A DNA stretch of 64,000 bases from Cricetomys ansorgei. Lineage: Eukaryota > Chordata > Mammalia > Rodentia > Nesomyidae. The stretch covers positions 7,921,001 to 7,985,000 of the forward strand of contig JAMJFZ010003624.1 in assembly GCA_026225945.1 (NCBI GenBank), written 5' to 3'. Made by a program: the position numbers and the translations under genes. Below, one piece after another: positions 1 through 12,009 of this stretch. A model generated the notes under the pieces. The model did not search any database, was not told the DNA's origin, and was given only the letters and a program-made list of their open reading frames with translations. Positions within the stretch are counted from its first letter, which is position 1, and each line of letters starts with the position of its first letter.

Positions 1-36
1 ACACACACAAACACACTCACACATACACACACACAC
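1..36. repeat. (CA)n microsatellite, cut by window edge
   Basis: Interrupted CA dinucleotide tract that continues off the left edge of the window. Confidence 0.9.
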
Positions 37-403
37 CAGGAATTTGCATAACAACACAGGAAGCTGTAGAACAATGTAGAAATGTTACAGCTTCTGAGGG
101 AATACAGTTGTCACGTAGAACTGTGTACCCAGAAAAACTATCAACCAAATGGGAGGCTATGATGAAGACAACACCAAACACTCAAAGTAAGAACAACTCT
201 GCCATCCATCCATTCTTTCTCATGTACAGAATGTATTGAGAAAATTAGGGGAAATTCCAGAGGAAAGCACATGGCCTAGAAGAACATAAGAAATCTCAAA
301 CAAGAGACTATGAGAAGACCCATACAATGTTGTGGGGAGCCTGTAGGGTTATAGCTATCCAGCAAGCACAGGATAATCAGACCCCAGGGGGATCAAAGGA
401 GCT

Positions 404-475
404 GCAGTTGGCCCATTGTATCTGTGGTTTCTACCTTCTTGAGTTCAACCAATCACAACTAGGAAATACGCTCTA
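404..475 (+). mobile_element. Tigger-like DNA transposon end (TcMar-Tigger)
   Basis: The stretch begins CAGTTGGCCC and continues with a TATCTGTGG...TTCAACCAA pattern, typical of the terminal part of Tigger-type mariner elements. Only about 70 bases are recognisable and they are diverged, so the subfamily cannot be given. Confidence 0.4.
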
Positions 476-1770
476 AAAATGGCATCTGTATGTAATAGAC
501 ATTTTTCTTATAATTGCATCCTAAGCAGTACAGTGCTAACAGCTATTTAAATAGCATCTACACTGTATTTTATATGAGCAATCTATAGATTATTTAAAGC
601 ATCTAAGAAGGTATCTGTCATTTAAATCCAAATATTTCACCATTTTGCATAAGGGACTTGAATATATGAAGAATTTCGTGTCTCTGGGGGTGATTGGAAT
701 CAATCCTCCACAGATATGAGGAAGGAACAGCATATTTCATTGACAGTACTATATTGTAAACAGTTTTGATTAGCATGTTATTTAGAAGGAGGGAGTCAAA
801 TGAGAAGATGTGTAGTAAGGAATGGAGACGCCTGGTGTGGACGCTGGGCTTGGGCCCCAGCATTGCCAAAAACAACCCTTTAAAACAACAACAAAAAGAG
901 CCAAACACATGGTGAAAGGGGTTGAAGGTGGGTAGCAGAACGTCTCTGGGAAGTAGCATTTTTAACTCTTGTACATATATGCTTTTATTCATATATTACT
1001 TTGACTAAAAAATTAAGACATATCAGAAGGAGAGAAGCCTAGAAATGTAGATCACAAACACCTAAGGCCTTCTTTATCTCCAACAGGATGCAATATAACT
1101 ATCCTAAAGCTCTTTCCTCACAGGGCTCTAACATATGGTCCACTGTGTCATCTTTCCACCCTGTAGACCTGGACCAGTGACAGCTCAACGTTAAGGATGC
1201 TGGAGCCACTGAAGTCTGGGGACCTGCATGTGAATCTGTGGACCTGTACTGGAAGCCCAATTAGTCATTTACAGGGAGAAACAGTTGTCCAGGGTGGTGG
1301 GAAATTCTTAGTAAAAAGTCTGGGATTTTTTCTTAATAAGAAAGCATACTTCAGAAATGTAATTACATTTAGAGGGTTGGTTGATAAAAAGGGAATCAAA
1401 ATAAATAAGAGCCTTGTAGAGCCCTCAGAAATATTTTAACCAGACCACAGCAGTCTGGGGAGTTAATGGTTTCCAAAGATCAGCATATGTTTTCTATGAA
1501 GATATTCAATATTTCAGATTCTCAGGCTGTCTCTGGCAACTGTTGGCTGTGATCCCTGTTATCTATCACAGACTGGGCACAGATGATATGTCCTGAACAA
1601 GTATGGGTTTCACAGAAGCCTTTCTAGATACTGTGTACACAGGGCGGCATGCAGGTTGCCAGAGATCTACACCCTGCATGGTCTGGAGACAGACACATTC
1701 TCCTCTCAAGCCCTTTCTCCAGCTTTCTTCATTTTATAATATTTGTAGAATACTTATTTTTGAAAATCTT
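476..1770. other. Intergenic, no gene recognised
   Basis: AT-rich sequence. Short open frames on both strands (up to 124 codons at 618-992, minus) show no recognisable domain and no splice or promoter context. I see nothing else I can name. Confidence 0.5.
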
Positions 1771-1968
1771 ACGTGTGTGTGTGCGCGCCTGAGTGCATGC
1801 ATGTGTGCAGTACATGTGCAAGTGGCCACAGAGCCAGAAGAGAGCGTCAGATCCCCTGGGATTGGAGTTACAGTTAGTTATGAGCAGCCATATGGGTGCT
1901 GGGAACCGAACCCAGTCCTCTAGCAAAACAGAAAGTGCTCTGAACCGCTGAGCCATCAATCTAACCCT
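1771..1968 (-). mobile_element. B2 SINE, antisense
   Basis: It reads TG-rich tail, then ...AGCCAGAAGAGAGCGTCAGATCCCC..., then ...GGTGCTGGGAACCGAACCC..., then ...GCTCTGAACCGCTGAGCCATC. This is the reverse complement of the tRNA-derived B2 consensus, with the A/B-box head at the right end. Diverged but nearly full length. Confidence 0.85.
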
Positions 1969-3470
1969 CCCACCATCTTATAATTTTTTTAAAAAATCAT
2001 ACCTTCAGACTCGGAGATAAGAATCCATTGGATTCTTTCTTCTGAATGGCAGCATTTGGATTAGAGAAGGAAAAATATCTTAAATCCCATCTAGCACAAA
2101 CCAGCTTCTGGGATCACCCTGTGTGGACATTTATGTAGGGGAGTTTCTCATACCAGCGATGAACTTATTGAGGTCTTGTGCCTTTTCAGACAGTAGGGAT
2201 CTCTCTCCCTCCCTCCCTTCTCGGTGACAAGCCTCTGTATCCCCATCACTGCCACGCCTTCTTTGTCTTCACTATAGATGTCATGTAAGGCGGTACCCGG
2301 CCTTTAGGAGACACTTAGATAAACACACGTGGTACCCAGCATTCCTTTGCTAAGCAGATGCTGCGTGTAGAAGGAACAGGGCATCCTGGAGGGTGTGGGG
2401 AGCTGGGCGACGCTATGGGGAGACTTTACCAGGTAAGACAGTCTCTGTCTTATGGAGTGTCTGTGCCAACACTTGCTAAAATACTCCCTAGGCTGTGCTT
2501 CCGCCTCACGGGACCGACGTACTGCTTCCAAATGCTAAGCTAAAGCGCTTCACCTATTCCCTTAGCATCACAGGAACCCACGTTCAGAGCAGGCCAGTGT
2601 TCAGAGCCGGGACTTAACGGCTAGATAACTCAGGAAGAGTGATTGCTCACTCTTCCTGAATTCCCAGGAGTCCCAGTATCGATCCCACAAGCCCATGTGC
2701 CTGGGAATTTCTCCTGGGATTACCCAGGATATGTTTTTGAAGCACTTAACTCCCTTTTAGAAATTCATGTTATATTGATCCAGAGAACCGGCCTCTGGCA
2801 TGTTATTTGTCCTGCTCCAGCAAGAAGCATAAATTCGAGGAAGAAGCAGATGGCTCGCGTGTTTATTAGCTAGCCAGGTACCCCGAACGAGTGACGTTTG
2901 TTCACTAAAAAGATAATTTCAATACCTCCGATCTGTTGGGAATTTTGCTCAGTGATAGACTCTTGCAACTAGCAGAACAACAACCATAAATATACACTTT
3001 GTCTCAACGGTGTTTAGATTCCACGGGGAGGAATCAGGGACCACACTAGACAGACAGAGAGCATTAAGTTGTGAGGAGAACTATGACAAGAAACAAAATA
3101 GACCCAAGAGATGGAGGCTGTTGGGAGCAGAGGGGCTGCTGAGTCAGACAAGGTGCTCAGGGAAGGCTACAGGGATGAATGGCATTGGAGCCCAGGCTTA
3201 AACACAGTGGGGGAGGAAGCCACGTGAGGGTAGGATGGACTGAGTTTCTCAGAGAAAACCCTGACCGCAGATATCCTAAGCTCAAGTCTCTCAGTTGTAC
3301 CCTCAGGAATTTTAATGTATGAAGGAGACATACGCTTCACTGAAGGACATATATTGCTTAAGTTCTCGAGACGAGAGAGGCACCCTATGCCACGCTGGAC
3401 CACATAAGAGAAGTGGGAACATGGGTCCAGAGATTTTTTTAATTGGGATTTTTGTAAGAAAGTCAAAGCA
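1969..3470. other. Intergenic, no gene recognised
   Basis: Mixed-composition sequence with only short open frames (76 codons or fewer at 2304-2873). No splice-flanked coding exon or named repeat was recognised. Confidence 0.45.
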
Positions 3471-3605
3471 AGGCTGTGGCATGGTACCTCATACCCGCCC
3501 TGGTGGTAATACTCAGGAGACTGAGGTGAAAGAATCCGAGCTTTAAAACAGCTGCTTTATATAAAGAGTTTAAGGTCACTGTGCTACATAGCAAAATCCT
3601 ATGGC
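3471..3605 (+). mobile_element. Old B1-related SINE
   Basis: The order GGCATGGTACCTCATACC / GGTAATACTCAGGAGACTGAGGTG / TCACTGTGCTACATAG follows the sense B1 (7SL-derived) layout, but with many substitutions and a changed middle. An old or B4-related copy is possible. Confidence 0.5.
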
Positions 3606-3734
3606 CTCCCATCCCCCACCAAGAAAGGTCAAGGCAGAGCAGGGGATATGGCTTAGGAGTGGCTGCCTATACCTGGCTCTAGGTGGTTTAGGGTAAGGAG
3701 AATATTTCAAGTTAGACAAGATAGTTCACAGTCT

Positions 3735-4025
3735 GTGTGTTAGCCAGTTTCCCATTACCGTAACAAAATACCAGAGGTCATTAACTTATAAAGAGAGGAG
3801 GGTTTCAGTTTCAAAGTTCTAGTCCATTATCAGTTTGGCCCACTGCTTCTGGGCCTCTGCTGAGGCAGTGGATCATGGTAGGGAGCTCCTGGTTGATCAA
3901 AGCTGCTCATTTTGTGGTCAGGAAGTGAGCAAAGAGAGAAAGAGGAGGGGTTCGTGTCCCAACGTTCCCTAGAAGGACATGTTTCCAACGATCAAGAAGA
4001 CTTCCCACTAACACCATTAAAAGTT
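3735..4025 (+). repeat. Rodent dispersed repeat, copy 1 (CATTACCGTAACAAAATACC type)
   Basis: It starts like the rodent medium-copy repeat with the head ...TTGCTGTGACAAAACACCATGACC.... Later parts (GGTAGGGAGCTCCTGG, GAAGTGAGCAAAGAGAGAAAG, TTCCCTAGAAGGACATG, CTTCCCACTAACACCATTA) follow a related but distinct version. Five better copies lie at 6432, 23450, 43640, 48638 and 50045. I do not assign a Repbase name. Confidence 0.5.
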
Positions 4026-4699
4026 TCCATTACCTCCCTATAGCACCAAACTGGGGCCTGGAGACTATGTTTTGTTCCTCTTTTCTTTTGTACAGGAGAT
4101 TGAACCCAGGGCATACTCGGGGAGTCTGACAGCACTAGGGAATCTGTCCATTGGGTGATTAGTCCCTGTGATTAACAGATGCCTAACACACAAACATAGA
4201 CTCTATGGATACTGAGAACTCAGAACAGCAAATCATATTACAGATCCCACCAGGTAAGCCTGGGTGTCCCGGGGTGAGCTAGGCTGGCTTGCCCACTGCA
4301 GACCAAGTCACTGGGTACACTGACCGGAGTGGCACTCACATAGTGACCCCCATCCCTTGTATGCAGTTTCTGTTAAGATTTCTCCCTGCTTCCCGACTTC
4401 TGCTACGCTTCAACCCCATGACAAATGGTACACCTCGTTATGTTTTATCCGATGAATCTGTTGTTCAACAAGTAATACTTTCTACTGTTTTTGTTACTGT
4501 TACAAACGGAGTAACAAAACTTCTGTAAAAGGACCTTTTGGAAAGACTCTCGTTGGCCAAAAACGCCGAGGAGAGTCTATTTATTTCCCTTTGTCATTAA
4601 ACTCGCATTTACTAGAAAGAGGTCTCCTGAGATCCCTACTTACTCATGTACGTGGGCAACATAAGGTTTATTCTGTGACTCTACAAATGCTTTTATGAT
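4026..4699. other. Intergenic with weak repeat traces
   Basis: Around 4080-4170 is a decayed antisense tRNA-SINE-like stretch (GATTGAACCCAGGGCATAC). At about 4543-4577 an eight-base inverted repeat, AGACTCTC/GAGAGTCT, encloses about 20 bases. The 79-codon open frame at 4289-4528 resembles nothing I know. Confidence 0.35.
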
Positions 4700-4835
4700 T
4701 TGTACTTATTTAATTGTGTGCATGTGTATGTATGTGTGTGGGCATGTGTTTTGAGGTAAGAGAACCAGGCCAACAGTTGGTTCTATCTTCTATTGATCCA
4801 CTATTGGGGATCAATTTCAGGTCATCAGGTGATGG
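4700..4835 (-). mobile_element. B3-type SINE fragment, antisense
   Basis: A TG-rich tail is followed by AACCAGGCCAACAGTTGGTTCT and GGGGATCAATTTCAGGTCATCAGG, matching the antisense B3 layout (CAACTTG..GGTTCT...GGGGATCAAACTCAGGTCATCAGG). The tRNA-like head is missing. Confidence 0.55.
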
Positions 4836-5159
4836 GATCCATGTTACCCAGACTATGGAAGCTTCAGCTTGACAAGGATCCTGGACCTCCATTGTTGAGA
4901 AATTGGAATTCCTTAACTGCTTTGCCCCTTTCTTATCTTTACTGTACGGCGACATACGTTTCTCATCAATAATAAGGTCTGTAATACCCAAATTAATCCC
5001 TGAGCTGGCTACTGTGGGCTGGAATGGAACACAGCCATGCTATTCCAAAGAAAATTGTAATCACCTCTGGACTTCCAAAGTCCTGGCATGTGAGAGCTAT
5101 CCAGGTTCATTGCAAGTGCATCATAAAGCTATTCCTGGAGTAAATGCTGACCTTCCCAG

Positions 5160-6000
5160 AAGGAGATAAGCCTTAATAGATAGAAGCCAGAGAGCTTTAG
5201 TTAGAGAGTTAGCACACCTGAAGAACAAATAGATCGTTCATCCTTAACTTGTTCCCCCAATTAATGAAGAACATAGCAGGCCTGCACTGACCTAAAAGCA
5301 AACTTCCCAGGACTTAAGAAAGAAAGCTTCCTGAGCCAATAACAACCAATAGATAGGATCAGAAATTTATAGCTGTGACTCAGGAAAATAAATACTTCCA
5401 AGGACCTAAAAACCAAAATAAAACTCTCCCCTAGTGCCTACATGTCCTTGCCCTATTTGACCTAGGTAATTGGAAGTTACTTAGGAAATTCAGCCAGCAT
5501 GACATCCAGCAGTCCCTAATTGACCACTGTGTCATGTTATGTGGTCTCTGTTGATAATTACAAACTTTAAAGCTTGCAGCTACAAAAGAAAGGACTCCGC
5601 ATATCTACACCGGCTTCTTCTGAGATGTGCCTGACTGTGAGAGCAGCATTCCTGCAGTTTGCTACTTAAGCTACAGAAAAGTCTTTGTCAGGAGAGAAGA
5701 CAGAGAAGAAGAGACAGAGACAGACGGACAGGAGAGACGAGGTGAATGAACTAACTGAGGAGAATAGATTGTAAGGCCTAGAGAATTGGATTGCTAGCTT
5801 AGAGAAACTTTGTTTTATTCCCTTAATGTGCACATTGTTATTTTCTTTGATTTTACTCTTTGTTTTTCTTTATCTTTCTTCATTTTACTATTAAAGAAGC
5901 GCTCCTGTGTGTCATAATCATCATAAGGCGTATTCTGTGTTTCATTAAAGCGCATTAAGTGTGACTAACAGTCCCATAGGAGAGTGAGGTACTGCGTTCA
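5160..6000 (+). mobile_element. Possible LTR / endogenous retroviral remnant
   Basis: About 840 bases with LTR-like traits: CCAAT-like motifs (GAGCCAATAACAACCAATAG near 5335), several AATAAA-type signals (5389, 5419), a purine-rich GACAGAGAAGAAGAGACAGAG stretch near 5700 and a T-rich end. No coding remnant is visible. Ends and family are uncertain; it could be ordinary intergenic DNA. Confidence 0.3.
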
Positions 6001-6431
6001 CTTGTCATAGCTTACGTTGTTTATCCTTCTTCGTGGAGACTGAGGAACCTTATTGGGGACTAGAGCTGGACTCGGCCCCTCTGCAATCAGGCTCATCTGC
6101 AAGAGCCTTTATGCATGAGCCACCTGGCTCCCAGCCACATCACTTTAAATCATGGCCTCCCTCCCTGCCCCAAGTCTTACATTCATCCCATAATGTAAAA
6201 TACACTTAAACCTTAAAGGTCTGTGTAGTCTCTAACAACTTCACAGTTTAAAAGACCAAGATCTGTGACTCACCTTAAAGCCAAGGCAATCTCTTAACTG
6301 TGAGCATCTATAAAATTAAAAAAAAAAAAAAAACAAGTTGCATATTTCCGACATACAAAGGCACAGAATGAACATTTCTATTCCAAAACAGAATAATCAG
6401 GACATAGCAAGGATCTTCAGACCAAATACTT

Positions 6432-6640
6432 TATCTATTTTTTTTATTGTTTTGTAAAACACCATGACCAAGGCAACTTAAACAGGAAGTGTTTAATTGG
6501 CTTATGGCTTCAGAGGGTTAAAGTTCATGATGTTGGATCAAAGAGAAAGCCAAAAGCTTCCATTTTGATCCATAACCACGAAGCAGGCTGGGAAGGGCAT
6601 GGGTGTTTTTAAACCTCAAAGTCTGTTCCCTCAAAGTGTG
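6432..6640 (+). repeat. Rodent dispersed repeat, copy 2
   Basis: Recognisable blocks are AAAACACCATGACCAAGGCAA, GTGTTTAATTGGCTTATGG, GAAGCAGGCTGGGAAGGGCATGGGTG and TTTTAAACCTCAAAG. They follow the layout of the other copies at 23450, 43640, 48638 and 50045, but this copy lacks the usual TGTCAAGTTGACA end. Confidence 0.55.
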
Positions 6641-7860
6641 TATATGGAGAATGGATTTTATTGTGATGCATTTTTATTTGGACCCAAAGAAGACTGTCTG
6701 TCTGGAATTTGACACTAATTTGGTACCTCACCCCAAGGCTTCCTTGCTCAATGTGTGCTGTTGCTACTGCCCCCAGAAACCATGGGGCCCTGTTTCAAAC
6801 ACCTTCCTGGTGGGTACTGTGCTAAATGACCACTGCTTTGACTCTATTTTTCAATAAAAGATTCCAAATACGCTGGCTGTGGATGTTTGCTTTAGTGGAG
6901 AGACAACTTCCTGGGTTAAGACGTCCTTCAGAGCAGACATCTGAAAGATGCTTTGCTTGGTTTTGGTTTTGTTTTCCACCACCAGCATAGAAAAAAAAAT
7001 GTCAAAGGAAAATCTTCAAATCTTAGAAACTCATTCATCTTAATTATTTGCAATATCTTCTTCCTATTTTTTGTCTGCCCAGGTGGCTCATCTGCAAATC
7101 ATGACTGTTAAATTCAAGTCTCTCCAAGAGCCCTTTGCTCCCGAGCCCTGGCCCCAAGTCCTGTCCAGCAGTCGACAGCTTTGCAGATATATGGAGCCGA
7201 ATCTTCAGATTCTCCATACCAATCCTGTTCCTCGTCATATTCTCCTGCTCTCATTCCCACACTGACAAAAGACAGCTCGTTAAAGGCAAATGGAGACATC
7301 AACTTTCAGATGCTTTTACTGTGTCCTGATGGTAGTTGACGGCAGAAGTAGTCAGTGGAAATAATGGAAGATTTTAAAATTAAAATTCGATTGTTGAGTA
7401 CGCCAGTGTACGATATGGCTTAGTTTTGGAAGTCTCAGAATTGAGGCTGGAGATACAGTTCAGCATCGGAGTGCTTGCTTAACACAAACTCTTCCTCCAA
7501 AGGTTGGGGTGGGGGACACTTAGGACTTAAATATGCATTTCAGGACTACTATCTGATACGGTGCAGAGATGGCTATTTTTTTTTAACATCTTTTCCCTTA
7601 TAGATTTCACTGTGTCTAAGGAACAAAATGACGGTATGAGAGCTGGGTCCTAAATGTGATACAATCTTCCAGCAATGCCTTACTATAGATAAAGCTCAGG
7701 GTTTGTGGGTTCCTATCAGGTGGAATGACTTCTTGACTTCAATTAATGTTTTGAATTTAAAGAGGTTCAAAGTCTTGAATAATTCAAATGTCTTTTTTTT
7801 TTTTTTCTTTTTTACTCTGTCCTGCCATAAAACTTCCATGTTGACAGTTCTTACTTTTTT
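6641..7860. other. Intergenic; possible processed-transcript or LTR tail at its start
   Basis: At 6852-6858 a CAATAAAAG signal closes a 220-base stretch with an 84-codon plus-strand open frame (6603-6857), part of which overlaps the repeat on its left. This could be an LTR or processed sequence, but no parent gene is recognised. A diverged ID-like stretch (GGCTGGAGATACAGTTCAGCA) begins near 7445. Confidence 0.35.
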
Positions 7861-8010
7861 GCTTTTTTTTGTTGTTGTTGAGACAGGGTCTCAAGTAGCC
7901 CAGGCTGGCCTTGAACATGCTCCATAGCTGGGAAAGCCTTGGACTCCTGATCTTCCTGCTCCCATCTTCTTAATCCTGGGATTACAGGCAGGTAACCCCA
8001 GGAGTACCCA
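7861..8010 (-). mobile_element. B1-related SINE, antisense, diverged
   Basis: GAGACAGGGTCTCAAGTAGCCCAGGCTGGCC, then CCTGGGATTACAGGCAGG, after a T-rich run. This is the reverse complement of a 7SL-derived monomer. The middle is longer and more diverged than in the young copies. Confidence 0.7.
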
Positions 8011-9189
8011 TGCTCACGCTTTAAATAAACTAATGACATTCCAGCTATTGCAAACACTGCAGGCATCGGGAACAATTCAGGGTGGCAGAGGAAGGTAAAC
8101 GGTGGGACCCACCTTCCAAACTCAGATGCCCAGGACTTCCACTTAAATGTATTTGTCACTCCTAGTGAAAGGGAGGGGGGCACAGGACTTATATGTTGGT
8201 GAGATTGTTATGCAGACAGAACCCAGGAAGTCAGGGAGAATGGAAGTGGGGGCTTCCTGGTGTCCAGCCGTTTACCATTGACATAAGATGATGTCATTTG
8301 CAAACATGTGGGGCCACCTTTACAGCCACAGGTTGGACGCGTTGCTAGGTCCTTTTTAGGATGGAGACAGTTATCGAAGTTAAACCTTTGAGAGTATTAT
8401 TCCAAAACAGCTCTTTCTTAGCCACGCATTAACATACCGTCTTTGAGTTTTTAGATGAAATCTACATCTCTGCCTTAGACAAGGGTCTTCGCTCATTTTG
8501 AGAACCAGAATAGTTATTTATCAGAATAAAGAAATCGACACTCTACTTCACAAGTAAGAGATTCTGGTTGACACACATCAAACGGCCGTACTGTATACTC
8601 CCCGATGGGGTGATTTGTAATACAAGGAAAGCAATCAATTAAAAGAATCCATTCCTTTCAGGATTGCACTTCGCCTCTTAGAAACACATAATTAGGAAGT
8701 AATAATTCAAAAAGGAGAAGCTGTAGTCGCAAGTGAGAAGGCCCAGAGGATCTTCTTTTCAGGAGAGACCCCGAAGGAGACACTGAGGCACGAATCATTG
8801 TAAGAGCATGAGGTTCATTGTACCGACACGTCCTTCTGACACGTCGGGGTGGACCTCCACAGAGTCCCCACTGTGGGGGGAGGCCACCCTGAGGGGATTC
8901 TCAAACTTGCTTACATACTCTTTTCTTTATTACTAATTTTAGCAACAGCACAACCTTTAAGCAATTGGTTAGAAGCAATGGCGTAAGTCAGCAGGGTGAA
9001 AAGTTTACAGGACATCACGTGGTTCATCTTGAGGGTGGGGAGTGCTGAGTGGGCAGCTGTAGCTGTTTCATTATCTGGGTGCTTGCAGTTATTCTCAGAA
9101 ATGCTTCTTGACCCAGGCTTTCCAAGAAACTTCAGGCCTACTTGTATATTCCTAAGCCTGACTAGAGTTTGGTCAAATCCAGCTTGGGC
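8011..9189. other. Intergenic, no gene recognised; contains a double stem-loop
   Basis: No coding exon was recognised. At 8822-8888 two neighbouring inverted repeats could fold: CCGAC/GTCGG, then GGTGGACCTCCACAG pairing with CTGTGGGGGGAGGCCACC except for a small bulge. Confidence 0.4.
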
Positions 9190-9330
9190 CTTACACAAGC
9201 CGTTCACATTACTGTTAACTATGACAGCAAAAAAATCAAGTGGTTTACCACTTAAATGACCCACAATAAAAGAAGGCCTGAATAAATTATGTCATAACCA
9301 TCATACAGTGAAAGGAAGCAGCCAAACTTT
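9190..9330 (+). mobile_element. Ancient L1 (L1M) fragment, ORF2 3' part
   Basis: The order CACATTACTGTTAACTATGACAGC, TAAATGACCCACAATA, GGCCTGAATAAATTATG and CCATCATACAGTGAAA follows the end of L1 ORF2, where the consensus reads about non-contiguous repeats 'AAATGTCCATCAATAG..TAAATAAATTATGG..CATACAATGGAA'. It is heavily mutated and non-coding. Confidence 0.5.
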
Positions 9331-9354
9331 AGTCAGGCTTCTAAGAGCACCAAA

Positions 9355-9862
9355 ATTGTGTAGGCCCAAGCCAGGAGCACCGTGACCCAAAACAGTTCCC
9401 AGAGTTAAAGAAAAACACTTTCTAAGACAAACAAGACGGCCTCCGGCTAAAAGAGTTTCTCCACGTAGACAGCCCACGGCCTCGGGCTAGGATCTTCCCC
9501 CCCACCCACCTAGACTAAGACCCTAAAGTTTACATTTTCTAGGAGCCCGCAACCTTGCTATATGCCAGCACCAATCAGTTTAAAGGTTAACTGGCCCCTA
9601 CCTATCAAAATGGGAAAACAATTTGGGGACCAATCGACTTGTACCAACTTGGTTTGTGCCTAGCAACCGTTTGAACTGTGAATAAAAAGGCTTGCTTTTT
9701 GCTCCTCGTGGTCGCTTCTATCCTGGGTGTTAGAACGGTCCCAGTATACTGGAATAAATCCTCTTGCTGTTTGCATCGATATCCCGTCTGTGAGTCTCTG
9801 TGGGGGTGCGGCGTCTGGGTTTGGGCCCTGGGGGTCTCAGTTCGGATCTCTGAGGTCCAACA
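9355..9862 (+). mobile_element. Solo LTR of a gammaretrovirus-like endogenous element
   Basis: It opens TGTGTAGGCC, carries a CAATCAGT-type CCAAT motif near 9572, and has GAATAAAAAGGC (9679) and GGAATAAATCC (9750) poly(A) signals. A GT-rich block (GTCTGTGAGTCTCTGTGGGGGTG) and GGGGTCTCAG then CCAACA lie near the end. The layout (promoter, R with AATAAA, U5) is that of an ERV1-class LTR. No gag, pol or env remnant follows. The exact 3' end and the target-site duplication are not clear. Confidence 0.6.
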
Positions 9863-9954
9863 ATAGCAGTAAAGACCGTGAAACCACACGGCAAAATGGT
9901 GTCAATATGTGGACAGTTACCAGCATGTTAGAATTATGGTTGTACACTTTAACT

Positions 9955-9991
9955 TCCTTACACACACACTCACACACACTCACACACACCA
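9955..9991. repeat. (CACA/CTCA)n microsatellite
   Basis: Short interrupted CA tract. Confidence 0.85.
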
Positions 9992-10369
9992 GCTATGGCA
10001 ACAAAAGTACATGTAGCCAGATCTACTGACCGTGATTCACCTTAGCTCCCTTCTGTGCCACTGTCTGAGGCCTTTGCTTCTGTGAGAAGGCTGCAGGGTG
10101 AAGTCTGGTGGAGTGGCTTTCCTGTGTAGCTCCTAGATGCCAACCTAAGTCACCATTCTGGTCTCTGAAGCAAAGATCATGGTGTTACATACAACATGAG
10201 ACTATCTTCTCGTATGTGGGCAAATTCACAATCCATCTTCTTATCTCTTGCCAGGGTTTCCTCCTACCTGGAGTCAGGAAAGTATAATTTTCTGATTTGG
10301 ATATGGATTTGTGGACAGCAAAGAGAACAAAACTGTAACTTCCCATAGGAAATTTAACCGATAGTGCTT

Positions 10370-10500
10370 TTTCTTTTTGTATTCGGGATAAAGTCTCACT
10401 ATACAGTGGCCAGGCTGGCCATGGAAACTTGCAGTTCTCCTGCCTCTACCTTCCAAGAACACAAGAATACCGGGAGTACAGACGTGCACCCCTTCTAGCT
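10370..10500 (-). mobile_element. B1-related SINE, antisense, old
   Basis: AAAGTCTCACTATACAGTGGCCAGGCTGGCC ... CTTGCAGTTCTCCTGCCTCTACC ... GGGAGTACAGACGTGCACC is a decayed reverse-complement B1/7SL monomer. Confidence 0.65.
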
Positions 10501-10639
10501 CAGAGCTGTCCTATGACCCCATACCCACCCACAATCAGACAGGCCCAATGCTTCCTGAACTTCCGTCGGCTGTGCATGGATCCTCACTTTGGCAAGGGCT
10601 AGACACACCCTAGGAGCAGCAGAATACTAAATTTTATTT

Positions 10640-11830
10640 TGTTGATCCCTAAAATGGCTTTACCTGTTGAAGAGGTTTATGATCTATGTACAGGCTATAC
10701 ATAACCTTGCGTATCTGCAGATAAGGTAGGTATGTGACTATTACAGCCTTAGAAAGGGTGTTTTCCTATCATAAAAGCCTGGAACGCCCGTGGTGGCCAG
10801 CCCTGGTGCTCCCTGAACTCTCAACAAAGATAAGAACTCTTTTAAGATAAAGAAGTTTCCATTTCCCGAGGATTAAGAGGCTAAAAAGTAGCGCTCACTT
10901 AAGAACTAACTTCCAGAAAGTTAGCAAGCCAACAAGATAATTACCTAATTAACCTTAGAAGAGAGACTAATGACAGGCAAGTCCTGGAGGATTCTTTTGA
11001 GCCATTCAAACGAAGCCACTTGAGTTCCTGTGTCTACGTCCCGAGAGCGATGCACTGCAATTCTTTCACACCGAAGAGAAACAAACTCTCATCTTTGTTA
11101 GTCCATACTACAAACAGAAAGAGCCCTTGTGGAGGTCAGCAAACCTGGAGACAGGAAAGCTCCCAAGTCCAAGGTGTTTGATTAGAGGAGCATGTTTTAT
11201 TTCGCAATGCCAGAGAACATATACCAGCAGCATAATCAAAACAATAAATCACCATTTAAAACTCATACACAAGAAATGTATTACTATACGTAAACGACAG
11301 GGAAACTATACAAACAAAAGCTATGTTTTAAATTTTAATTACTGTGCCTAAGATATCTGTAAAAACAACAAGGTAACTTCCTGGAGTGCTGGGTGGGGTT
11401 CGAGTGAGACACAGAAAGACATAATCCTGTAATCCTGTTGGTTCAAGGACAGATAATCTCCTGGAATGTTGGGTGGGCACCGTGTAGATTTGGTCACTCC
11501 AACTGTACTGATGTACTCCAAATGCACCGGATATGCTTAATTATTGTAGACGGAGACAACCCAGACAGGAAACACATCAGGATATACGCTTGCCTCTGAT
11601 TGGACCTACAGGTTCTGCCTTTTTAGGCATCTGTTCCACATAACTTGGTGCCATTTTGTAGGAACTCCAGAGGTGGCAGAACCACACCACGGGAACCTCA
11701 GAATGGTCCTGGTTAGAGTCCATCATTCCTGGCCAGTATTTTAATTAATTGAATTAAAGCTTGCTTCAAATTTGGCTCAAAATTGTGGTGATGGTCTTAT
11801 TCTTGACTGGTGAGATTTACGTAAGACACA
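10640..11830. mobile_element. LTR-like repetitive stretch, family not assigned
   Basis: Two blocks with LTR-like composition. At 10640-11110 there is a segment whose minus strand resembles an LTR. At 11360-11830 the sequence ends ...GAATTAAAGCTTGCTTCAAATTTGGCTCAAAATTGTGG..., like the R/U5 part of rodent LTRs. Within the second block two similar halves start CTTCCTGGAGTGCTGGGTGGG and CTCCTGGAATGTTGGGTGGG about 80 bases apart. No viral open frame is recognisable. Confidence 0.35.
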
Positions 11831-12009
11831 CAAAAAAGCCTTAGAGAGTGATAAGAAAAAAAATTGAAAAAAAATCACACCATCAGCAGAAACAATTTTA
11901 ATATATTTAACAATACATTCACTTTACATTCCCCAGATTGCCATTTTATTTTCCATGAAATACATCAGCAGGTATACAGTCACATTCTGGAAGCCAAGAG
12001 GAATCTTTA

